Below, in pieces: positions 22,718-32,989 of a stretch of 64,000 bases of DNA. The notes beneath the pieces are model-generated. The model was not told where the DNA came from and did not search any database. It saw only the letters and a list, made by a program, of their open reading frames with translations. Every line of letters begins with the position of its first letter. Within the stretch, counting starts at the first letter, position 1. Both the position numbers and the translations under genes were made by a program. The DNA lies in NCBI RefSeq assembly GCF_001540865.1, contig NC_033631.1, positions 10,214,094-10,278,093 of the forward strand, in the 5' to 3' direction. The stretch is from Ananas comosus. Taxonomy: Eukaryota; Streptophyta; Magnoliopsida; Poales; Bromeliaceae.

Positions 22718-24990
22718 AGACTCAGACTCCAACTTGTTTCTTGCAGGGGTGTTTGTTCTTATGATTCTTATACCAACTGTTGCCACTGAGAGGGCGAGTG
22801 CCAAATTTGTGTTTACTCATTTTAACACAGACAATGGCGCAGGAATCCACAGCAAACTTTACATATTTGTTTTGGGACTCTTAATGAGTCAATATACATT
22901 GACGGGATATGATGCATCTGCTCACATGGTACAAGATCTCTTCGGCTTCTTATTATCTGCTACTTTTAATGTACTACTAAGTTTGGTGCATTTCTCAACT
23001 GACATAGGGATTCCTTTTGTGCAGCATTGTTACAACGAACTAACTTGTATCATATTTAACATTTCTTTCTTTTAAATTGTATCAATTGTATGTTATGGGG
23101 ACAAAATGGATTCTTTGTAACTTCGAAGTGTAGGTCTTCTCATGAAATCCTCCCTAATGTGTTTTTTTCAGATAACTTTTGCTTTATTTATATCCTCTAG
23201 AAATCTGTTTATTGGTTGAGTTCTGTCATGATATTTTGAAGCATGATAATCACATAGAGGTTGTACAGAAACTCATAAATCAACGTCATTCACTGCAACT
23301 GTAACTCTTAAAAGAATTCCTTTGATGTGTTCTGTATTTTCTGTGAAAGGTCAATTCTGCAATCTCCAATTCTTTGATGTATGATAAGAGAAGTTTTGTA
23401 TGAAAATCGGATCGCTATGTGCTGCCAAAAATTAGTACTTATGATTTGAATCCTCTGCTCCAATTACAATGAATTTGGATCATTTTGTGCTTCCACTATT
23501 TGTTCTCTTATATTTTATTACTTACAATTTTGAGATAGTATTCGAAAATGACCTCTAAAATTTCTCTTGTTTCAGACAGAGGAAACTAAAAGCGCGGACA
23601 TAAATGGTCCTAGAGGAATAATTAGTGCCATTGGCATATCGATCATCGTTGGCTGGGGTTACTTACTCGGCGTCAGTTTTGCTGTAACAAACATTCCATA
23701 TCTTTTAAGCAAGGACAATGATGCTGGAGGATATGCGATTGCTGAAGTATTTTATCTCGCCTTCAAAAGTAGGTACGGAAATGGCATCGGTGGCATTATT
23801 TGTTTGGGAATCGTTGCCATTGCCATATTCTTTTGTGGCATGAGTTCCGTCACTAGCAACTCTAGGTAAAGCTATCTCTTTGCTTACTGATCTCTGGCAC
23901 ATTGCCTCCCCTTCGTAGTCGTTGAAAGAGCGAATTCTTCAGTAGATTTGATTCTACCGTTTGATTTTGATTTTCGTCCTAGCGAACTCTTATATATTTT
24001 TACAAATTTAGGATGGCGTATGCATTCTCGAGAGATGGAGCAATGCCACTATCGTCGTTGTGGCATCAAGTTAACCGGCAGGATGTCCCAATCAATGCTG
24101 TTTGGCTCTCTGCATTTATTTCTTTTTGTATGGCTCTGCCGGTAATGAATATCTTCTCTCCATGTCCCCATTCCCCAAAACCACTGAAGTACTTATTTTC
24201 TGATGCATATGACTTGCATCTTACCCGCATGCAATCCCGATATAACAATGGCCATGATGCTGCTTCCCAATAGCTTAGTATTTCTAGTTATGTCACGAAG
24301 TTACGCCATTTAGTCATTATTTGAATTTAATTCTGCTGCCCCGAAGCAAACAAGCACGTAGTCAAGCATCTCTGTCCTTTACAATCGATTCGTCTGTTTT
24401 CTGCTTCTTGTTGCGAACATCTTATGCCTTATATGATTACTTCATGGCCTACTTAGTAGTAAGATTTCTAACGATAAAATGATAAGACAAAGGTTACTTT
24501 CTGACAACATCGGAGGATTGCATGACATCCAGCATTCACATTTTAGTTGCAACTGCATACTTAGGTCCATAAGTTTCCGTACTTTTTCTGCTGTCTGTTG
24601 TGCATCAACTGTTCTGCATACTAATCTGCATAACAATTGCAGTCTCTTGGAAGTCTAGTAGCATTCCAGGCGATGGTGTCAATAGCTACAATTGGACTCT
24701 ACATTGCGTACGCGCTTCCTATCTTTTTTCGGGTGACTCTAGCTCGTAATACCTTCGTCCCAGGCCCGTTCAACCTTGGCCGCTATGGAATCCTCGTGGG
24801 TTGGGTCGCCGTTCTTTGGGTTGCGACTATCACAGTTCTCTTCTCGCTGCCCGTTGCTTATCCTATTGCGAAGGACACCCTCAACTACACACCTGTGGCC
24901 GTTGGCGGCCTGTTTGTTCTCATTGTTTCGTCTTGGATTTTAAGCGCAAGGCACTGGTTCAGAGGTCCTATAACAAACATTGATACTTAA
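19900..24990 (+). CDS. BAT1: Bidirectional amino-acid permease, BAT1-like (APC superfamily)
   Basis: Eight exons: 19900-20027, 20132-20392, 22307-22325, 22443-22662, 22747-22928, 23576-23865, 24012-24141 and 24643-24990. All junctions are GT-AG, the frame is continuous and there is no internal stop. The product is 525 aa, close to Arabidopsis BAT1 (At2g01170). Diagnostic stretches are LGYKQELKRDLS, FGGPATMTFGWFVAGF, CSSFPTSGGLYYWSA, SQYTLTGYDASAHM, TEETKSADINGPRGII, FFCGMSSVTSNSRMAYAFSRDGAMP and NTFVPGPFNLGRYG. It is a multi-spanning membrane protein. The Arabidopsis protein moves amino acids and GABA across membranes, with plasma-membrane and mitochondrial locations both reported. Intron 2 is 1.9 kb and holds a TA-array MITE. 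Exon 3 is only 19 nt. The N-terminal 25 residues are variable in the family. No neighbour is functionally linked. Confidence 0.95.
20928..21180. mobile_element. TA-array MITE inside BAT1 intron 2
   Basis: Homologous, in the same orientation, to 49545-49765 (shared: gtggttaggatgatgt, ttgagtgagtggttggt, aatctaacgggtaaaaa, agcactaaattcttggtgct). It is followed directly by a (TA)n array (21181-21238). Its ends carry inverted caccaagctatttgtgct / aaattcttggtgct words. Confidence 0.7.
22307..22325 (+). other. 19-nt microexon of BAT1
   Basis: Lies between ...ttgcag and gtaatt and encodes the Trp-split codon plus FNIAGQ. Without it the WFNIAGQWAV motif conserved in plant BAT1 proteins would be lost and the frame would shift (19 is not a multiple of 3). 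Confidence 0.92.
22663..22746 (+). other. 84-nt BAT1 intron built around a (CT)n array
   Basis: Donor gtgact at 22663 and acceptor ttgcag at 22746. About 45 bases between them are an uninterrupted CT dinucleotide repeat, which must also serve as the pyrimidine tract. The array lengths seen here leave the intron near the minimum for plants. Confidence 0.85.
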
Positions 24991-25333
24991 GGGATTAATC
25001 GCGACATTGTGTATCAATAGTTCACAGCAAAATTTATAACTTTCTCAATTGCTCTCTGCTGTAGTGTTTCTATTTGTGGTGAATTGTATAGTAGTGCTTT
25101 TCTATTGTGAAGAAGAACCAAGTCGGCGAGAATTCAACTAGTTCTTAATCTTAATGGTAATATATACTATTCTTAGCCAAATTTCCATGAGACTGATCTT
25201 TCGGATAACATAGGATGAGGCATAAAGTAACATGGTCTAACAACGGATCAAAGCCATACTAGTGCCTCTTTTTCCTAGCTCTCCTGTTGGTGCGTGTTAT
25301 ATTGTTAACTTTGTTTACATGATGCATCAACTG
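24991..25333. other. 3' region of BAT1, no gene
   Basis: 3'UTR and short AT-rich spacer. No coding frame. Confidence 0.5.
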
Positions 25334-26504
25334 TAGGGCTGTTAACAAGCAGAAGACAAGTGAGCTGGGACCAGCTAAACATTGGCTTAAAAGTATTAAG
25401 GACAGGTTCTTGTTTGGCTCGAGCTCGTGACTAGCTGGAAAAGCTTAGCTCGTGATAGCTCGCACTTTAACGAGCCAGCTCGTGTTCAGCTTGTTAACTC
25501 GATTAGTTCACCAAGCCAAACGAGCTTGTTTATAGCTTGGATTGTTAACGACTCAAAATTTAAATCTCAAATTAATTAATTTATAACATTATTATTTTTT
25601 GCATAAAAAATTTAATGTGCCATTAGGGTTTGTGGCTTATAAATGAAATAGAAGCCTAAAATTCTATCCGTTAGATCTTAATCTAACGGTTGTAATTTAT
25701 AAACTAGATGGACCTCTTTACATTTGAGTTGGGCCAAATCCAAACAGTAGAAATTTGTATTTTGCATCTACAATTGTATATAACATTAATTGCTTATATA
25801 TCCCTAAAAATTTTGACTTTCTTTTTATCCTTCTTAGAAGGCTAATAGTAAAAATACCTTTTTAAAATTTCAAAGTCTTTCAAATATATTCCTGAAGTTA
25901 AATTTTGTTAGTGAATTGCTACGAACAGTCGTTATCGATGTGAAATTATCATTTTTTGTCCTTTCAAATATATTCTTCCACTGTCACCAATTTCTTATTT
26001 ACCCTCAAGTTAGATGCAAAAAAAAAGTACTTTGATTTTTTATTTTTTCAAATATATGCTTTTGTCGTCACTAATTTTTCTTATTTTCCTTTAATTTGGG
26101 GACAAAATAGGTATTTTAACTATTTTTTAATTATGGTAAAAATTTAACTCTGGCTCAACCTGAGATGACTTAACGGGCACTAACAGAAGGGATAGTTTTA
26201 AATAACTGAAAATTATATGAAGGGTATATTTGAAACAAAGGAAAATGAGAGGTAAATAAGGTATTTGAAAAGTTTTGAGAGATATATAAGTAATTATCCC
26301 AAATATAATATATAATATATAATAATATAATATAAAAAATATATAAATATAAAGTATATATATTCGAATTATATCGAGTCAAACAAGAACAAACTGATCT
26401 CAACTTGTATTCCGCTCGTTTATTAAGTGAGCAATTTGATATTAAGCTCCTTTTGAGTTGAATACGACCTGGTTCGCGAACAGCGAACTAAATTGTCAGC
26501 TCTA
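25334..26504. mobile_element. Probable hAT-like element, 'GAGCTCG' type, long copy
   Basis: Starts tagggctgttaacaagc and ends ttgtcagctctaa, a weaker inverted copy. The subterminal regions are full of gctcgtg/gagccagctcg words, as in the element at 26791. The middle is AT-rich and non-coding. I could not confirm a target duplication. Confidence 0.5.
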
Positions 26505-26790
26505 ACAACCATTTAGGTAACATGGTAAGATGCTCAAGCTGCACCTACCCTTTTTTCTTCTTCTTTTTTGTTCTGCTTTTCACGGAAGCTTGGTTCACTG
26601 ATCTGTTTTAATCTCTCACATCAAGGAGACGTGTGATTCACATTATGCAAGTAAAAAATGAAGCCAAATTCCATGCATTTCTCGTACCAGAGTTTAACGT
26701 CTAAATATACAGCGTCTTATCTTAAGAATCTCTCTTTTCTTACTCGGTAGCGTGTCCATTACAACAAGGAACTAGGACATTCACCATAAG

Positions 26791-27533
26791 TAGGGCTGGC
26801 AAACGAGCGAGCCGGCTCGCGTTCGACTCGTGTTCGGCTCGATATTCGGCTCGCTCGAGCTCGACTCGAAATTAAATGAGCCGAGCTTGAACAAAATAAA
26901 AGGCTCGAAATTCATTTCAAGCCGAGCTTGAGTATTGCTCGGCTCGTTCGAATTAGGCTCGAAAAGCTCGAAAGCTCGAATATATATATATACATATAAA
27001 ATGTATTTTAATTATAAATAGGCTTTAATTTAATTTGGGCTATTATTGTTGGCCCATAAAATAAATCCAACAAGTACAACCGTGCAATTGAGCCCAACTC
27101 TAAATTTACATAACACACTCTCTCTTTCAGACTTTTACTGTTGCACATAACCCTAAAACATGATAACATTCAAATTTTCAAATCTCTAATTTTTTTTCCT
27201 CTCTCTTTCTCTCTCTCTCTCTGACCCTCACCCAGTCATGCAGTCACCCTAGTTCACATTTCTTACAATTATTTTGTATTTTGAACTATTGAACATGTTG
27301 CATCAGATTATAGGTAATGTTTTATAAAAATTAAACTATTGATTATATAATATCGAGAATTTCAATCGGCTCGTTTAGAGCTCGAGCTCGGCTCGACTCA
27401 AAATTAGGCTCGCTCGAGCTCGGCTCGAATTAATTTCAAGCCGAGCTTGAGCCTAGATTTAGGCTCGAAATTAATTTCAAGCCAAATTTGAGCTGACATA
27501 AGCTCGCTCGAGCTTGGCTCGTTTCCACCCCTA
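26791..27533. mobile_element. hAT-like element, 'GAGCTCG' type, with 8-bp target duplication
   Basis: TAGGGCTGGCAAACGAGC at the left end and its inverted match TAGGGGTGGAAACGAGC at the right (27517-27533). Flanked by ACCATAAG on both sides (26783-26790 and 27534-27541), a perfect 8-bp duplication as expected for hAT. The ends consist of many short gctcgagctcgg words. No transposase, so it is non-autonomous. Confidence 0.85.
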
Positions 27534-27557
27534 ACCATAAGCAACAAAAAAATCATG

Positions 27558-27731
27558 AACCGACCGTCCCTAGAGCAAGTGGCAAAGGATTTGGTGGTTG
27601 GTACCCGAGACACAAGTTTGAATTCTAGTTGATTCACATTTCTAGCTAAGTTTATTTCTAAATGAAATAAACGAATCGGGTAGCGTGCTACCTATCTCTC
27701 AAACAAAAAAAAACAAAAAAAAACAAAAATA
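27558..27731 (+). repeat. tRNA-derived SINE, copy C, with 12-bp target duplication
   Basis: A full family body from aaccgaccgtccctagagc to gtgctacctatctctc and an A-rich tail. Box B is mutated (gtttgaattc). The 12 bases aaaaaaatcatg at 27546-27557 recur at 27732-27743, a target-site duplication from target-primed insertion. Confidence 0.9.
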
Positions 27732-27744
27732 AAAAAAATCATGG

Positions 27745-28211
27745 AGATGTTCTACAAAACAAAACAAAAACAAAAACAAAAAGAACACTAGCACCGGAAA
27801 CGAAAAAGAAAAACACTAGCACTGGAAAAGAAAATTTTTTATTTGTGTCCTATCTCATAACGATGCATAGTTTTCGGATAGACAAATTCGTATCATTGTA
27901 ATTTCTAATATTTTTAGTAACTTTGGGTCATGTTCTATCATTTTTTTAACAGATAGTATGCTACTTCATTCATTAAGAAAATGAATTTAGCTATATAGAA
28001 TGAGCCAGCTAAGGTCTCAAAACTTGTGAAAAATCAAGAAAAAAAGAACAGAAAACAGCAAAAAAGAAAGCTAAAAAAAATCTAAAAAAAAAAGAACCAG
28101 AGTATAAGCAGAAATAAATGGTAAGAACAAAGAGTGTAACAAATGCCCAAGTCATCATGCTGTACAAAACTGTCATGTTCTATCATTATGGAATCTTATT
28201 ATTACGTCATG
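27745..28211. other. A-rich intergenic DNA, no gene
   Basis: Simple A-rich repeats (aaacaaaaac) and unremarkable spacer. Confidence 0.4.
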
Positions 28212-28219
28212 TTCAAAAC

Positions 28220-28657
28220 TAGAGATGTCAACGGGTCGGATTCGGAGCGGATTTTTAAAAATCCAAATCCGAACCCGATTCCAAACCAGAGATCCGAACC
28301 CGAATCCGAACCCGACGGATTTTAAAAATCCATATCCAAACCCGAACCCGACCAAAAATTCGAAACCCGAACCCAAAATAATTATTTCTTTTTTCAATAT
28401 TTCAAAATATATTATATTAAATCTAAATTTTTAAAATACAAATTCAAATATAACATCAAATTTGTATATATATATTATATATAATACAAAATAAATTCGG
28501 GTTCGGGTTGGGCTCAGGTCGGGTTCGGGTTTGGGTCGGGTACAATCAAAATTCATATCCAAATTCATATCCATATCAATATTCATCGGATATATCCGTT
28601 TCATTTTGGTTCGAGTTCGGATAAAATTTCGGATATCCATACCCATCGACATCCCTA
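28220..28657. mobile_element. hAT-like MITE, 'CCGAAC-rich' family, copy 2
   Basis: The ends TAGAGATGTCAACGGGT and ACCCATCGACATCCCTA are inverted matches. The flanks TTCAAAAC (28212-28219 and 28658-28665) are a perfect 8-bp target duplication. The arms hold ccgaacccg / tcgggttcgg words and the centre is TA-rich. It is close in sequence to 12707-13196. Confidence 0.88.
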
Positions 28658-28666
28658 TTCAAAACT

Positions 28667-30030
28667 ACTGCTCTTTCTTCCTGCCATAATGTTTTTGCTG
28701 AAAACAATCACTCGGGCATCTTAGAGGATGATGAAACTAGGATCAAACTCTGGACTTCTTGGCAAACCAAGTTATATATCATAGGTACTCGGTAGAGTTT
28801 TCGATTAGGGATCTATCACTATGAATTTGTTAGAAATGTTTGGACGAGCGACACAACGAATTTTTAATAGACGTAGATATGGTTGAGAATCCTATTTCTC
28901 TAGTGATGTTCAGAAATTAAAATGAAAAGAACAAAATCTGAAATATTCACAGAAATCAACAACCACAAGACACTACAGGATACATATATGTTGATTTTGC
29001 TTAGTGAAAAACAAAGAGAGATGTTATTCGTACACTCAAAAGTAAAGTATAAATTGTACACCCACTCATCAAAAACTATAAGTTTTTTAAAAAATTTAAA
29101 TTTTTTTAAAAAATTAGTGAGACATAGTTATTTTTTAAGTGTGTATATATTATATAAACAGTAGTGCTCAAAATCAAAAGAGTAACACTCCAATGCATGT
29201 ATATCTAGTCAATAATCTAATGAAATGCGGTCGCTTTTGTGGTTGATGAATCCCATAACTACATTGATAACACCTACAATTAAACACAGGCACCTAATAT
29301 TTGTTTAAGCGTCACATAGAGGTGCGATCTCAAACGCTCGATCCCATATCACACCCATTCCACTCCGCTCATAACACGGAACATCTCTCTCCTCCAATCA
29401 CTGTTTGCCGCGTAGCCGCTGTAACGTGGGGCCCACACCTACTATTTTTACCTGCACTCGGTGTCCGGCGCGAGCCGTGCGCCCTGCTCCCATCGCCCTC
29501 CGTTCCGCATCCTGCTTAAATCCTCACCGCTCTGAAGTTACAGCTTTTCTGACATGGTGCACAGGGTGCAGAGGTTTTTCTTTCGGGGGGGTGGGGGGCG
29601 AAATGGACCTGACGTGAAGGTGAGGGGGCGAAGTTAGTTAAAGGTTTGAAGAGGAAGCAAACATAATAGCTATCAACCCCATGCACATACACATTTATCT
29701 TATCTTTTATAAGATGTGCATAGTTGGTTAGCTCACGAAGGTCTAAGCCTTTGAAGCAAAGCAACAACTCCACTTCTAACCACAGCCCCCTTTGGACCTC
29801 GCCAATCACCTTTCGACCGGGCCCATATAAAATATATATAGCAAAGAACACAACTTCGTTTTTGTGTGCTTGCTATCGTATGAAAAATTAATTTGAAAAG
29901 AAATAGTCCGAGATTAATTTCGATCAATACCTTTTCTTACGTGCGTAGTAGATATCAGTTGCATTATGTCCTATATATAAACTAAAAAGTAAAAAATTCA
30001 AAGCCTTGTAAAACGAAAAAGACTTAGAAC
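28667..30030. other. Intergenic, no convincing gene
   Basis: Short frames (for example 29301-29519 +, 29516-29851 -) do not resemble proteins I know. A GC-richer patch at 29300-29630 has a G-run (29585-29600). No bounded transposon was found here. Confidence 0.4.
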
Positions 30031-30046
30031 CAGCTCTGATATCATG
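30031..30046 (-). other. Retroelement primer-binding-site remnant
   Basis: Read on the minus strand this is tgatatcagagctggtt, directly after ...caaataaca. LTR retrotransposons primed by initiator tRNA-Met have tggtatcagagc just after an LTR ending in CA. It suggests a decayed LTR at higher coordinates and lost internal DNA below. Confidence 0.5.
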
Positions 30047-31540
30047 TTATTTGAAAGATCAATCTTAGTACTTATCAAATAAGTAAGTTTCCAATGTGTT
30101 TTAGCCTAGCTGTGTATAACGGACATTCTTTACCAAAACCAGACTTCCAAAGTTGTGCAAGAAAATTTTGTCAAATAATGTATAGTTTTCGGCTTGAATT
30201 CACCCTTAAATTGAATCCGTTGACTTTTGAGTAGTTACTTAATTGGGAGGTCTTTTGAGGTCACAGTCAAACGACAAGGGTCTTTTAAGTTGCAAGGTTA
30301 ATTATACTAGGTTATTTTTTCGGTCCGAATACATCGGTTTCTATAAAAGATTTATGAACTATCTCTCAAATTACAGTATGTTAAATTTTAATACATAAGT
30401 TTGAGTTTAATTAGAACTATGATTTAACAAACTCTTTTCGTAGATTTTCGTAGGATTTGGCATGTATGATATCAAGTCCAACCAAGCCGAGTTTCGGGCA
30501 TCCTATTTAACCTTAGTCTTGGTTCGGACACAGTATAGTACTAACCTGTCAATTTTAAATAAAGAAAAAGAAAATAACTTAGGAGATCATATAATGCATT
30601 TTCGGTCATAACAATCCTATTCCTGTACTAATTAATGTGGGATGGGTTATCAAACAAAAATTTGATGAGACAGCTCCAACATAAGATTGCTTAATCAATT
30701 GCACGTGAAAATTATAATGATCTGATAATAAATAGTGCAAACACAATAAACCTACAGGATTTTACTTTTTGCACTGTGAAAATAGTCGAGATCTAAGTTA
30801 TGATTTGCTACTCTCTGTCTCTCCCACTCCTATCCAAAGGTGTAATTTCATCTTTCCCCTTTGGGAAAGGTTCCTTCAAGATCATAAATAGAATAGCCAA
30901 TTTCCAAAGTATTAACTAGTTGGATTTGGTCTTATCATGAATTAATGGCTTGTTACTATTGAAAGGTAAAGTTGATGGGAGCAGGTCAACATCGTATAGT
31001 TTTCTTAATGTCTCTTTTACGAGTGACTATTTATCCATAAATTTACTAATAAGAACTAGCACATATCCATTTCTACGAGTTTCCCAATTTAAGTTTTGTT
31101 AAAATTAATAACTTTAATGTGACAATAATTGTTAAAAAAAGTTTAAAGAATTAATAAATAGATAGTAATTAAATGAGGACAAAATCCTGAGTAATGAGCT
31201 TTTTATAAATTAATTAGTAGTTTATAAAAAAAATTTAGAATAAATTATCATAAAATACACACTCAGCAAAAGTATTTTTAAATTAGGATAAACTATCATA
31301 AGACGCATACTCAGCAAAATATCCAGCCCAAAAAAATTCCTATATTATGGTAGAGAAATGGCCTAGGAATTTTTGTAAGAACTAAAAAGTAATTTTTGCA
31401 AAAAAAAAAGAAAAAAAGAAAAAAAAAAAGAAACTTTGAAAACGAGAAATAGACTAAAAGCTATTTACCGAACTATCTTAAAACTGCTCATCGTAAAGGA
31501 ACTAATTTGATAACTTTTTGTAAGAAAGCAAAGTACGAGC
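30047..31540. other. Intergenic, possible decayed LTR, no gene
   Basis: May include the LTR belonging to the primer site at 30031-30046. I could not find its other end. AT-rich, no coding frame. Confidence 0.35.
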
Positions 31541-31544
31541 CCAA

Positions 31545-32119
31545 TTATATCCGTGATGCGCTCGCAGGGAGGGTGAGAGGTCAATCAGAGCCGCTCGTGT
31601 CGTGTGGGCCCCACTTATTTACCATGGGTCGGGTCCCACACGTCAACCATGTGGGAGAAACGAGAATGATGCGCGATGATGATTCGTTGAAATTACTGAA
31701 AAGTACGAGCTCGGCGCTGCGCTGCAATACGGTGTTTGAGGGCAAAATGGTAATTGAATTGCCATTTCGTTAACGGCCACGTCAGCCTCTCGTTTGGTGT
31801 CCCAAATATATTGTTATCGTTACATGAACTTGGTGCGTAGTTAGTTCTCGCGGACCGAACTTCTTTCTGCCCTTATCCGACCGTCCAATTTTTGACGAGA
31901 GGTACGGAAGAAATTATTTAACGGTTAGGATTAAAATATGCGACGAGTGGTGCACGAGATGGACAAAATGAACCGGGTGCACGATAGTTTGGGCCAATAG
32001 AAAAGGGGAACGGAGCTGTGGCGCGTGGGGGTCCAATTCCGTTACAAATGTTTGTTACTAATTCGAGTCTCGAGGTGGCCCGGTCACCTTTTGAGTGAGC
32101 ATGCTCCCTCCACTCTCCA
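31545..32119 (+). promoter_or_regulatory. Upstream region of the CCCH zinc-finger gene
   Basis: GC-richer than its surroundings. Contains an ACGT-core motif CCACGTCA (31777-31784) of the type bound by bZIP factors. An 88-codon frame (31507-31773) crosses it but looks non-coding. Confidence 0.4.
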
Positions 32120-32120
32120 C

Positions 32121-32128
32121 TATATATA
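32121..32128 (+). promoter_or_regulatory. TATA box of the CCCH zinc-finger gene
   Basis: tatatata in cactatatatagtcc, followed about 35 bases later by a CT-rich leader with a (CT)n array (32159-32203). A 5'UTR intron then starts at gtgagc (32272) and ends at ag (32972). Confidence 0.75.
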
Positions 32129-32157
32129 GTCCCTACTCTCCCCATTTGTTTGAAGCG

Positions 32158-32205
<48 letters not shown>

Positions 32206-32989
32206 CCTTCACCACCTCCTTTTCCCTCTCTTCGTTCGCGTCTCCCCTTCTACAGAGCGCTCTCGACGCAGGTGAGCTCTCCGAGATCTACGGGGCCATT
32301 GCATTAATGATTCATCGGAGTTGATCTTTTTCTTCGGATTTTCATCCATTTTGGTTAAGAATTCGTGTTTTATATATATCATGATTTTTAGCTGGTTTCT
32401 TTCAATTTAGTGCTCGGATTACACTCCGGAGTAGTGATTTGATCTGCTAGATGGTTTCTCGAACACTAATAAATGTTCAATCGGATCCACTGACTTAATT
32501 ATGAATGCTGCGATGAATAGTTTCCTGCTTGGATCAGTGGAGAGAGCTGAGTAGATGATGGATTTTTTGAATTTTAATCTGTTTTTAGTACGGATTTAGT
32601 TGAAAAACATCTTATCTCAATGCATTGGAGCAGATGGACGAGTTCTTGATTTGATTTTGGCTTTTTTTTTCTTTTCTTTTTTTTTTTTGCTAGATCGCCC
32701 TTTGTTGATGCGTCTAATTCTAAGTTCAAGCTCCATTGTTCCATTTTTGTCTTCTTCTTTATCTCGGAACCTTAGATCGATGATCGGAAATGTGTAAGAG
32801 GCATTAGTTCTCGCAATGTGTCATTTGATTTGTTTTTCTAGTTTCCTTTTGTTTCTACAAGCTTACTCTGCAGCAGATGTGTTGCTTGGATATTTTGCGG
32901 TATTTTTCTTAGGGTCTTCTTAATATGTTTTCGTGCTGTTATCATAGTTATTGCCTTTCTTTACCTTGTCAGAGACGCGACCTGACACG

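Noticed and set aside
31507..31773. 88-codon plus-strand frame before the CCCH gene
   Set aside because: Lies in a promoter region, has no known domain and precedes the TATA box.
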